Position numbers and translations under genes: made by a program
NCBI GenBank assembly: GCA_903895595.1
Contig: CAITUP010000099.1
Span: forward strand, 85,157-149,156
Length of the DNA stretch: 64,000 bases
Direction: 5' to 3'
Source: an uncultured Acetobacteraceae bacterium
Lineage (GTDB): Bacteria; Pseudomonadota; Alphaproteobacteria; Acetobacterales; Acetobacteraceae
The notes under the pieces: generated by a model
Seen by the model: the letters and a program-made list of their open reading frames with translations, nothing else
Database searches by the model: none
Told to the model about the DNA's origin: nothing
In this document: positions 52,640 to 60,654 of the stretch, piece by piece
How the letters are laid out: the number at the start of each line of letters is the position of its first letter
Position numbering within the stretch: the first letter of the stretch is position 1

Positions 52640-55315
52640 CTACCCGAGCACCAGCCGCACCGTAACCTCATCGTCCAGCCGGCCCACGACAGAAAAGCCG
52701 AGTTCTTCGGCCAGTCGCAGCATTGGTTCGTTGTCGCTCAACACGGAACCCACCAGAGCGCCGGTTCGTTTGGAGCGGGCATGTTCGATGATTTCGCGCA
52801 TCAGCCACACGCCGGCACCGCGGCCGTGCCAGTCGCTTCGTACCAGCACCGCGAACTCGGCGTCTTCGTTGTTTGGATCGGCATGGCTCCTGACCACCCC
52901 GATCGGAACCGGGTCGCCCTCGGCGAAAGCGATCAACGCCATCTCCCGGTCGTAATCGATCTGCGAGAGACGCACGAGCAGCGATGGTTCGAGGACCCGC
53001 ATCGCCCCATGAAACCGAGCCCTGATATCGGCGGGCGACAGCATGGCGTGGAGGCGCATAAGAGAATCGGCATCGGTGGGACGGATGGGGCGCAAGCTCA
53101 GCCGCGTGCCATCGCGCAGTGTGTGTTCGGTCTCCAACGCGTCGGGATAGGGAACGATCGCCGAGGGTATGGCACCGGCTGGATCGCCGATCCGGATACG
53201 GGCATCGACGGCGACCACCCCGGCGGCATCGGCCAGGAACGGATTGATATCCAGTTCGAGGATTTCCCGGTGGTTCAGCGCCAAGCGAGCCACGTTGACC
53301 AGCAGGCGGTAGACTGCCTCGAAATCGACGGGAGGCCGGCCGCGAAAGCCGCGCAGCAGCCGGGCGACCCGCGTGCGGTCGACCAATGCGCGCGCGAGGT
53401 CGCGATCCAGCGGTGGCAAAGCGAGGACGGTGTCGCCGACGGCCTCGACGGACACGCCGCCTTGCCCGAACAGCACGACCGGCCCGAAGGTCGGATCGAC
53501 GCTGACGCCGGCGATCAGTTCGAACGCGTCGGGGCGAGCGATCATTTCCTCGATGGCGAAGCCTTCCAGGATCGCGTCGGGCCGAGCGGCTGCGACGCGG
53601 GTGGCCATGGCGAGGGCGGCGGCGCGGACGGCGGGGCCGCCCATCAGGTTCAGGATCACGCCCCCGACATCGGATTTGTGCGGGATGTCGCGGGCGTGGA
53701 TCTTCAGGGCGACCGGCCCGCCGAATTCTGCCGCGATGGACGCGGCCTCGTCCGGGGTGGTTGCCACACGGCCGCGTGCGACCGGAATCCCGTAGGCCCG
53801 CAGCACGTCCTTGACCGCGGCCGGGTCCAGCCAGTCGCGGCCGGCCGCTCGTGCCGCGTCGAACACGGCCTGCGCGGCGAGCCTGTCCGGTCGGTCCTCA
53901 TCCTGTGTTCCCTGGCTGGGAACATGCAACAGTTGCCGCCGGTTGCGGGAGTATTCCGCGAGGTTCGCATACCCATCGATCGCCGTCGCGATACTCTCGA
54001 AGGCCGGAATCCCCGCTCGGGTCAGATCGGCACGGGCTTCTTCCGCCGGCCCGGCCCCGAACCAGCAGGCCAGCAACGCGGGGGACCGCCCGGCCGGTTT
54101 GGCGTTCCAGGCTTGGATCAGTCCCGCCGCGGCCTCCCGCGCCGCCGATACGGCGGTCGGGCAATACAGGGCGAGGACCGCATCCACGGTGGGATCGGCC
54201 AACAGCGGCGCCAAAGCGGCGGCGTAGCGGGCACCGTCGGCGTCGCCGATGATGTCGATCGGGTTGCCGTGCGACCAGGTCCGCGGCAGCGCATCGTTCA
54301 GTGCCGCACGCGTCGCGGGGGCGAGCGCGGCCAGAGTCCCGCCGCGGTCCAGCAGCGCGTCGGCCGCCAGAACGCCGAACCCGCCGCCGTTGGTCAGGAT
54401 GGTCAGCGACTCTCCTTTGATCGGCTTCGCGTACGTCAGCGTCTCCGCCCCGGCGAACAGTTGCTCCAAACCGGTGACGCGCAGCACGCCGGCGCGGCGG
54501 AACGCGGCGTCGTAGACGGCGTCGGACCCGGCCAAGGCGCCGGTGTGGGACGTAGCCGCGGCCGCGGCGCCGGGATGGCGGCCGGATTTCACCACGATAA
54601 CCGGCTTGTTGCGCGCGGCAGCCCGCGCGGCGGACATGAATTTGCGGGCCGACGAGATGCTTTCGACGTACAGCAGAACGGCTTTCGTCTCGGGGTCGGA
54701 GGCGACGAAATCCAGCAGATCGCCGAAATCCACATCCGCCGTGGCGCCGAGGGAGATCAGATAGCGGAACCCGATGTCGTGTGCCGTAGCCCAGTCCAGC
54801 AAGGCGACAGCAACGGCACCGGATTGGGTGAAGCAGGCGATCGGGCCGGTTTTGGCCTGCACATGGCTGAAGCTGGCATTCACGCCGGCCGCCGGTGCCA
54901 GCAGCCCGAGGCAGTTGGGTCCGATAATCCGCAGCAAAGCGGGTCGTGCGGCGTCCAGCATCGCCTGTTTTCGGTGCGCACCATCGGGATCGCCGCCCTC
55001 GCCGAACCCGGCGGTGATGACGACAGCGCCGGCACAGCCTCGGGCCGCCAATTCCGCGATCAGGCCTGGCACCGTGTCTGGCGGTGTCGCCAGGATCGCG
55101 AGGTCGGGGGTTTCGGGCAGGGATGCGATGTCGGGCCAAACCTGCAGGCCGTCGATCTCGGTTTCGTGCGGGTTGACCGGCATCAATCGGCCGGTGAAGC
55201 CGGCGGCCCGCATGTTCGACAGTACGAGGTGTCCGACAGCGCGCGGCCGAGCGGTTGCGCCGATGACGGCGACGGATCGGGGAGCCAGGAGTCGGTCCAG
55301 GTTTCGCGTGGTCAT
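52640..55315 (-). CDS. PatZ-like protein: NDP-forming acyl-CoA synthetase fused to GNAT
   Basis: 891-aa cytoplasmic protein. Residues about 8-130 are a CoA-binding Rossmann domain (RSVAVIGATARPRAVGHLVL), and 145-460 the succinyl-CoA-ligase-like domain, including the phospho-His loop SHTGALAGSDAVYDAAF. About 480-720 is an ATP-grasp domain (FGGPVALKIHARDIPHKSDV), and 735-891 a GNAT domain (VLVRSDWHGRGAGVWLMREI). This is the architecture of PatZ/Pat lysine acetyltransferases, which silence acetyl-CoA synthetase and other enzymes. ATG at 55315 follows GGAGACC. Converges with the ClC gene (8-bp gap). Confidence 0.88.
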   Translation of the reverse strand: MTTRNLDRLLAPRSVAVIGATARPRAVGHLVLSNMRAAGFTGRLMPVNPHETEIDGLQVWPDIASLPETPDLAILATPPDTVPGLIAELAARGCAGAVVITAGFGEGGDPDGAHRKQAMLDAARPALLRIIGPNCLGLLAPAAGVNASFSHVQAKTGPIACFTQSGAVAVALLDWATAHDIGFRYLISLGATADVDFGDLLDFVASDPETKAVLLYVESISSARKFMSAARAAARNKPVIVVKSGRHPGAAAAATSHTGALAGSDAVYDAAFRRAGVLRVTGLEQLFAGAETLTYAKPIKGESLTILTNGGGFGVLAADALLDRGGTLAALAPATRAALNDALPRTWSHGNPIDIIGDADGARYAAALAPLLADPTVDAVLALYCPTAVSAAREAAAGLIQAWNAKPAGRSPALLACWFGAGPAEEARADLTRAGIPAFESIATAIDGYANLAEYSRNRRQLLHVPSQGTQDEDRPDRLAAQAVFDAARAAGRDWLDPAAVKDVLRAYGIPVARGRVATTPDEAASIAAEFGGPVALKIHARDIPHKSDVGGVILNLMGGPAVRAAALAMATRVAAARPDAILEGFAIEEMIARPDAFELIAGVSVDPTFGPVVLFGQGGVSVEAVGDTVLALPPLDRDLARALVDRTRVARLLRGFRGRPPVDFEAVYRLLVNVARLALNHREILELDINPFLADAAGVVAVDARIRIGDPAGAIPSAIVPYPDALETEHTLRDGTRLSLRPIRPTDADSLMRLHAMLSPADIRARFHGAMRVLEPSLLVRLSQIDYDREMALIAFAEGDPVPIGVVRSHADPNNEDAEFAVLVRSDWHGRGAGVWLMREIIEHARSKRTGALVGSVLSDNEPMLRLAEELGFSVVGRLDDEVTVRLVLG

Positions 55316-55470
55316 GGGGTCTCCGGTGTGCCGAACGGTGCGGGGTTGTTTACCATGGACCGGCCCGGCAACGGCGTTGCGTTGGATCAATGGACACACA
55401 TTGTTCACAGTGCCGGTTGACCGATCCGCCTTGGCTGCCAGGATGCGCGCGAGATACTCAGGAGCGATCC

Positions 55471-56865
55471 ATGCCCTCACCTGCGTTCAAGACCGTGCAG
55501 CAATTGTCCGCCGATATCGCGGCTGGGCGGCTGTCGCCCGTCGATCTGGTGGAAGATTGCCTGTCGCGCACCGAACGGCTGGAGCCGAAGCTTCAGGCCT
55601 ACGCGACCGTCCAGGCCAAAGAAGCGCGCCTCGCCGCCGAGGCCGCCGATAAAGCCATTCGGTCCGGCCACCGGATCGGGCCGCTGCACGGCATTCCCAT
55701 CGCGGTGAAGGATCTGGTGGAGGTCGAGGGCAAGGTCGCAATGGGCGGCACGGCCGCGTGGAAGGACCGCGTCGCGCCGCATACGGCGACATTGTACCGG
55801 AAGCTGGTGGCGGCGGGGATGATCGTCCTCGGCAAGACCCATACGGTCGAATTTGCCTATGGCGGTTGGGGCACCAACCAAAAGCTGGGCACGCCGTGGA
55901 ACCCGTGGGATGCCGCGACCCATCGCACACCCGGCGGATCGAGCAGTGGAACCGGCGTCGCGGTTGGCGCGCGCCTAGCGCCCTGGGGGATCGGCACCGA
56001 TACCGGCGGATCGGTGCGCATTCCCGCGTCCTGGAACGGGATTACGGGGCTGAAAACCACCATCGGGCGGATCAGCGTGCACGGGGTTCTGCCACTGAGT
56101 CCGACGCTCGACACGCCGGGGCCGATTACGCGGTCTGTCGCGGATGCGGCGACGCTGTTTTGCCTGCTGCAAGGCGCCGATCCGCTCGATGCGCGGACGA
56201 TTGGGCACACCGATTGCGATCCGTGGCCGACTTTGCGGCGTGGCGTGAAGGGTTTGCGCCTTGGCCGTTTCCCCGCGGCGGAACGGGCGGCGGTCGATGC
56301 CGAGGTGCTGGCGGCGTACGACCGGTCCGTCGATCTGCTGGCCTCGATGGGCGCCGAGATCGTCGATCTGGTCTTGCCTATGAGCTTCGCCGATCTGGGC
56401 GCGGTCAACGGCCGGATCATGTCGGCCGAGGCCTACGCGGCGCTGGCCGATCTCGCGGATGACCCGGCATCGCCGTTGGATGAGGACGTGCGGCCGCGCG
56501 TGCGGGCCGGGGCTTCGATATCCTCCCGCGATTATCTGACGGCGTTGGTGCAACGGGAACAGTTGAAGCGAGTCTACCTGGAAGCAACCAAGGAACTCGA
56601 CGCCGTGCTGACCCCGACCACGCTCACGCCCGCGATCCCGATTGCTTCGATCGACCAGAACACCACACCCGGCATGGCAACCCGTTGGGTCAATTTCCTC
56701 GATCTGTGCGCGCTGGCGGTGCCGAACGGGTTCTCCGCCGGAGGCCTGCCGCTCTCGCTGCAAATCGTCTGTTCGGGTTACAACGAAGCCATGGCGCTGC
56801 GCATCGGCTGGGCCTACCAGAACGCAACCGATTGGCATGAACGCGTGCCGCCCATGGCGGCTTAG
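55471..56865 (+). CDS. Amidase signature family hydrolase
   Basis: 464-aa amidase with the full Ser-cisSer-Lys triad: Lys80 (PIAVKDLVEVEG), Ser157 (TPGGSSSGTGVAVG) and Ser181 (GTDTGGSVRIPASW). The N-terminal dimer helix (SADIAAGRLSPVDLVEDCL) and length are normal for GatA-like and AmiE-signature enzymes. ATG at 55471 is preceded by AGGAG at 55460. Only 14 bp separate it from the ferredoxin reductase gene, so it is probably cotranscribed with the CYP153 system. No gatB/gatC is nearby, so tRNA amidation is unlikely. Distinct from the shorter amidase at 38035. Confidence 0.87.
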   Translation: MPSPAFKTVQQLSADIAAGRLSPVDLVEDCLSRTERLEPKLQAYATVQAKEARLAAEAADKAIRSGHRIGPLHGIPIAVKDLVEVEGKVAMGGTAAWKDRVAPHTATLYRKLVAAGMIVLGKTHTVEFAYGGWGTNQKLGTPWNPWDAATHRTPGGSSSGTGVAVGARLAPWGIGTDTGGSVRIPASWNGITGLKTTIGRISVHGVLPLSPTLDTPGPITRSVADAATLFCLLQGADPLDARTIGHTDCDPWPTLRRGVKGLRLGRFPAAERAAVDAEVLAAYDRSVDLLASMGAEIVDLVLPMSFADLGAVNGRIMSAEAYAALADLADDPASPLDEDVRPRVRAGASISSRDYLTALVQREQLKRVYLEATKELDAVLTPTTLTPAIPIASIDQNTTPGMATRWVNFLDLCALAVPNGFSAGGLPLSLQIVCSGYNEAMALRIGWAYQNATDWHERVPPMAA

Positions 56866-56879
56866 GGGAGGCGACAAAC

Positions 56880-58112
56880 ATGTCCGAAACACAAACCCGC
56901 GTGGTGATCGCGGGCGCCGGTCACGCCGGAGGCTCCGCCGCCGCGATGCTGCGGCAACTGGGCTTCGAGGGGTCGATTACCCTGATCGGGGACGAACCGA
57001 TCCCGCCCTACGAGCGCCCGCCGCTGTCGAAAGCCTGGCTGAAAGGCGAGGCCTCGGCCGAAAGCCTGGCCCTGCGCCCGGCGGAATTCTACGCGACGGC
57101 GAATATCGACATCCGGCTGAGCACCAGCGTCACCGCGATCGACCGAGCCGCCAAGACAGTATCGCTCGGAACCGGCGAGACCGTCTCCTACGACTATCTC
57201 ATCCTCGCGCTCGGCGCCCGCGCTCGGCGGCTGGATATTCCCGGGATCGGGCTGCGCGGCGTGCTGGAACTCCGCACCGCCGCCGACGCCGACCAGTTGA
57301 AAGCAGCGCTCGGGCCGGACAAGCGGCTGGCGGTGGTTGGCGGCGGATATATCGGGCTGGAAGCCGCGGCCTCGGCGCGCGGGTTGGGGGCGGAAGCCAC
57401 CATCATCGAGCGTGAAACTCGGGTTCTGGCGCGTGTCGCTTGCCAGCAATTGTCGGATTTCTTTGAGGCGTATCACCGCGCCCAGGGCGTCACCATCGAG
57501 GTCTCCGCCGGCGTGGCCGGCCTGGAAGGCACGGACGGTCAGGTGACCGGAGTACGCCTGACCGACGGGCGGCTGATCCCGTGCGACGCAGCACTGATCG
57601 GCGTCGGCGCGGTGTCGAACGAGGAAATCGCCCGCGCGGCCGGGTTGGCGTGCGACGGTGGGATCGTGGTGGATTTGTCGGCGCGGACCGATGACCCATC
57701 GATCTTCGCCATCGGCGATTGCACCAAACGGCCTTTGCCTTTGTATGATCGTACCATGCGGCTGGAGTCCGTACCCAACGCGCTGGAACAGGCCAAACAG
57801 GCCGCCGCCGCGATCTACGGCCGGCCGCAACCGGCGCCGGAAGTGCCTTGGTTCTGGTCCGACCAGTACGATCTGCGGCTGCAAATCGCCGGAATCCCGT
57901 TCGACGCCACCCAAATCGTGGTGCGCGGCGACATCGCGGCCGGCAAATTCGCGCTGTTCCATCTGGCCGAGGACGGGCTGGTGCGGGCGGTCGAAGCGGT
58001 GAATGCCTCCACCGAGTTCATGGGCGGACGGCGCATCATCCAGCGCGGAAAACGGCTGACACCCGAGCGAATTCGCGATATGGCGGTGACTATGCAGGAA
58101 CTGGCGTCCTAA
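56880..58112 (+). CDS. FAD/NAD(P)-dependent ferredoxin reductase (CYP153 partner)
   Basis: 410-aa putidaredoxin/rubredoxin-reductase-like flavoprotein: FAD motif VVIAGAGHAGGSAAAML, PPYERPPLSKAWLKG, the second Rossmann motif LAVVGGGYIGLEAAASARGL for NAD(P)H, and FAIGDCTKRP (FAD). The C-terminal domain includes WFWSDQYDLRLQIAG. It passes electrons from NADH to the 2Fe-2S ferredoxin encoded 27 bp downstream, which reduces the P450. ATG at 56880 follows GGGGAGG. Confidence 0.92.
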   Translation: MSETQTRVVIAGAGHAGGSAAAMLRQLGFEGSITLIGDEPIPPYERPPLSKAWLKGEASAESLALRPAEFYATANIDIRLSTSVTAIDRAAKTVSLGTGETVSYDYLILALGARARRLDIPGIGLRGVLELRTAADADQLKAALGPDKRLAVVGGGYIGLEAAASARGLGAEATIIERETRVLARVACQQLSDFFEAYHRAQGVTIEVSAGVAGLEGTDGQVTGVRLTDGRLIPCDAALIGVGAVSNEEIARAAGLACDGGIVVDLSARTDDPSIFAIGDCTKRPLPLYDRTMRLESVPNALEQAKQAAAAIYGRPQPAPEVPWFWSDQYDLRLQIAGIPFDATQIVVRGDIAAGKFALFHLAEDGLVRAVEAVNASTEFMGGRRIIQRGKRLTPERIRDMAVTMQELAS

Positions 58113-58466
<354 letters not shown>

Positions 58467-58485
58467 CCTCAGGGGAGCAACAACA

Positions 58486-59742
58486 ATGAATGCGCCGGTT
58501 CACTTCGATCCCGCTTCCGATGCTTGGTCCATGCCGTTGGATCAGATCGATGTCAGCGACCCCAATCTCTACCAGACCGACACTTACTACCCGTATTTCG
58601 AACGCCTCCGGCGCGAGGACCCCGTGCATTATCGCAAGGGTGGGAAGTACGGCGATTTTTGGTCGGTGACCAAATTCAAAGACATCATGACGGTGGAAAC
58701 CCACCCGGAGATCTATTCCTCCGAGGCCAAACTCGGCGGTATCTCCATCACCGACCGGCCGATGGAATTCCGGCGTTCGTCCTTCATCTCCATGGACCCG
58801 CCGCGGCACGACGATCAGCGCAGGGTCGTCAGCCCCATTGTCGCCCCTGCCAATCTGCAGAACATGTCGGGTATCATCCGCGAACGCGTGTGCAAGGTGC
58901 TGGACGGGCTGCCGCGCAACGAAACCTTCGACTGGGTTCAGCACGTCTCCATCGAGCTGACCACGCTGATGCTGACGACGCTGTTCGACTTCCCTGTCGA
59001 AGAACGGTCGAAGCTGACCTACTGGTCCGATTGCGCGACAGCGGACGTGAACGCGGGCGGGGTTGTGGATTCCGAGGAAAAACGCCTGGAAATCCTGACC
59101 GAGGCGCTGCGCACCTTCACCGCCATGTGGCACGAACGTGCCGCCCGTCCGCCGGGCTACGACCTGATTTCGATGCTCGCGCATGGGGAAGCGACGAAGA
59201 ACCTGGTCAACGATCCCATGGAGTTCCTGGGCAACCTGACCCTGCTGATTGTCGGCGGCAACGATACGACCCGCAATTCCATGAGCGGCGGGCTCTGGGC
59301 GCTGTGCAAGAACCCCGACGAATATCGCAAGCTGATGGCCGATCCGTCGTTGGTAACCAGCTTGGTGCCGGAAATTATCCGCTGGCAGTCCCCGATCGTG
59401 CACATGCGCCGCACGGCGGTGGCCGATGCGGAACTCGGCGGCAAGCGGATCAAGGCCGGGGACAAGGTCTGCATGTGGTACATCTCGGGCAACCGGGACG
59501 AGGACTCCATCGATCGTCCCAACGACTTCATCGTCGATCGCGCTCGGCCACGGCACCATCTGTCTTTCGGGTTCGGGGTGCACCGCTGCGTGGGGAACCG
59601 GCTGGCCGAGATGCAGCTGATTATCCTGTGGGAAGAAATCCTGAAGCGCTTCCCGATGATCGAGTTGGTGGAGGAGCCGAAGCGGCTCTACTCCAACTTC
59701 ATCCACGGGATTACCGAGATGAAGGTGCGCATCCCTGGCTAA
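58486..59742 (+). CDS. Cytochrome P450, CYP153-like alkane terminal hydroxylase
   Basis: 418-aa soluble P450. Heme ligand Cys368 in FGFGVHRCVGNRLAEMQ; I-helix LLIVGGNDTTRNSMSGG; ExxR in VPEIIRWQSPIVHMRRTA. Long stretches resemble remembered CYP153A sequences: EDPVHY, FWSVTKFKDIM, YSSEAKLGGI, FDWVQHVSIELTT, WYISGNRD. CYP153s hydroxylate medium-chain alkanes and related compounds at the terminal carbon. ATG at 58486 follows AGGGGAG. Reductase and ferredoxin genes lie directly upstream, so the electron chain is complete. Exact substrate range is not readable. Confidence 0.93.
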   Translation: MNAPVHFDPASDAWSMPLDQIDVSDPNLYQTDTYYPYFERLRREDPVHYRKGGKYGDFWSVTKFKDIMTVETHPEIYSSEAKLGGISITDRPMEFRRSSFISMDPPRHDDQRRVVSPIVAPANLQNMSGIIRERVCKVLDGLPRNETFDWVQHVSIELTTLMLTTLFDFPVEERSKLTYWSDCATADVNAGGVVDSEEKRLEILTEALRTFTAMWHERAARPPGYDLISMLAHGEATKNLVNDPMEFLGNLTLLIVGGNDTTRNSMSGGLWALCKNPDEYRKLMADPSLVTSLVPEIIRWQSPIVHMRRTAVADAELGGKRIKAGDKVCMWYISGNRDEDSIDRPNDFIVDRARPRHHLSFGFGVHRCVGNRLAEMQLIILWEEILKRFPMIELVEEPKRLYSNFIHGITEMKVRIPG

Positions 59743-59748
59743 GCCCGA

Positions 59749-59791
59749 TGGCCGGTAGCGATGGTATTGACACCCCACCCCCTACCGGCCA
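59749..59791 (+). other. Inverted repeat after the CYP153 gene
   Basis: Perfect 10-bp arms TGGCCGGTAG (59749-59758) and CTACCGGCCA (59782-59791) with a 23-nt loop, between the P450 stop and the hydrolase start. The ensuing mRNA hairpin lacks a U-run. It could attenuate transcription into the downstream genes or protect the CYP153 message from 3' decay. Confidence 0.4.
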
Positions 59792-59802
59792 CCTCCCCCA
59801 CC

Positions 59803-60654
59803 ATGCGCCGTGTCGCCGCCATTTTCCTGCTGTTCCTGACCGCCGCCGCGGATCCGGCCGAGCGCGACCGGTTTTTCGCGGCCAGCGACGGCACGAAGCT
59901 GCATTATATCGAGGCTGGTCCCCCAACGGCGCGCACCATCGTCCTGGTTCCCGGCTGGACCATGCCGGCCTGGATTTTTCAGCCGCAAATTCAGGCGCTC
60001 CGTCATCACTATCGCGTGATCGCCTTCGATCCCCGTGGCCAGGGTCAGTCCGATATTCCGCGTGCCGGCTACGAGCCTATCCGCCGCGGCAAGGATATCG
60101 CCGAACTGCTGGCCCATATCGGGCCGGAACCGGCGGTGGTGGTTGCGTGGTCCCTCGGCGTGTTGGACACGCTGGCGGCGCTGCGCAGCCAGGGGGACAA
60201 ACGGATCGCAGGGCTGATTTTGGTCGATAATTCAGTGGGTGAGGAGCCGCCACCCCCTACACCGCCCCCGCCGACAGGCCCGCCGCCGCCCAAACCGCCG
60301 CACGCGGAAGCCATGCGCCGCTTTGTCGCCGGGATGTTCCATACACCGCGTCCTCAGGCTTATCTCGACCGCCTGACCCAGGCGACGCTGCGCATGCCGG
60401 AGGACGCCGCGAAGGCGCTGCTCGCCTACCCCGTACCACGCAGCTACTGGAAGGAGGCCGTCTATACGACCGCCCGTCCGCTGCTGTATATTGTCCGCCC
60501 CCGCTGGGTGCCCCAGGCGGAAAACTTGGTTCGAAATCGGCCGGGAACGGAGACGGACATTTTTACCACGGCCGGACATGCGCTTTTCGTCGACGAACCC
60601 TCTCGATTTAACGCCACGGTGGAAAATTTCATCCGCCGGCGAGTGTGGCCGTGA
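59803..60654 (+). CDS. Secreted alpha/beta hydrolase with proline-rich linker
   Basis: 283-aa hydrolase with a Sec signal (MRRVAAIFLLFLTAAADPAE). Fold features: TIVLVPGWTMPAWIFQPQI (oxyanion region), FDPRGQGQSDIPR, nucleophile elbow AWSLG with Ser117, and catalytic His in TAGHALFVDEP near the C-terminus. The acid residue is not obvious after strand 6. Residues 149-166 are almost all proline, between the core and the lid, an unusual insertion. ATG at 59803 was preferred to 59761 because it begins the signal peptide. Its stop overlaps the next gene. Likely a periplasmic or lipid esterase; substrate unknown. Confidence 0.78.
   Translation: MRRVAAIFLLFLTAAADPAERDRFFAASDGTKLHYIEAGPPTARTIVLVPGWTMPAWIFQPQIQALRHHYRVIAFDPRGQGQSDIPRAGYEPIRRGKDIAELLAHIGPEPAVVVAWSLGVLDTLAALRSQGDKRIAGLILVDNSVGEEPPPPTPPPPTGPPPPKPPHAEAMRRFVAGMFHTPRPQAYLDRLTQATLRMPEDAAKALLAYPVPRSYWKEAVYTTARPLLYIVRPRWVPQAENLVRNRPGTETDIFTTAGHALFVDEPSRFNATVENFIRRRVWP

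Noticed and set aside
51701..55420. 1239-codon open frame on the plus strand
   Set aside because: Runs out of frame through the ClC gene and antisense to the PatZ-like gene; low-information Arg/Gly/Gln-rich product without family features.
55471..56865. GatA subunit of the tRNA amidotransferase
   Set aside because: The triad fits GatA, but gatB and gatC are absent from the neighbourhood and the gene is linked to a P450 system.
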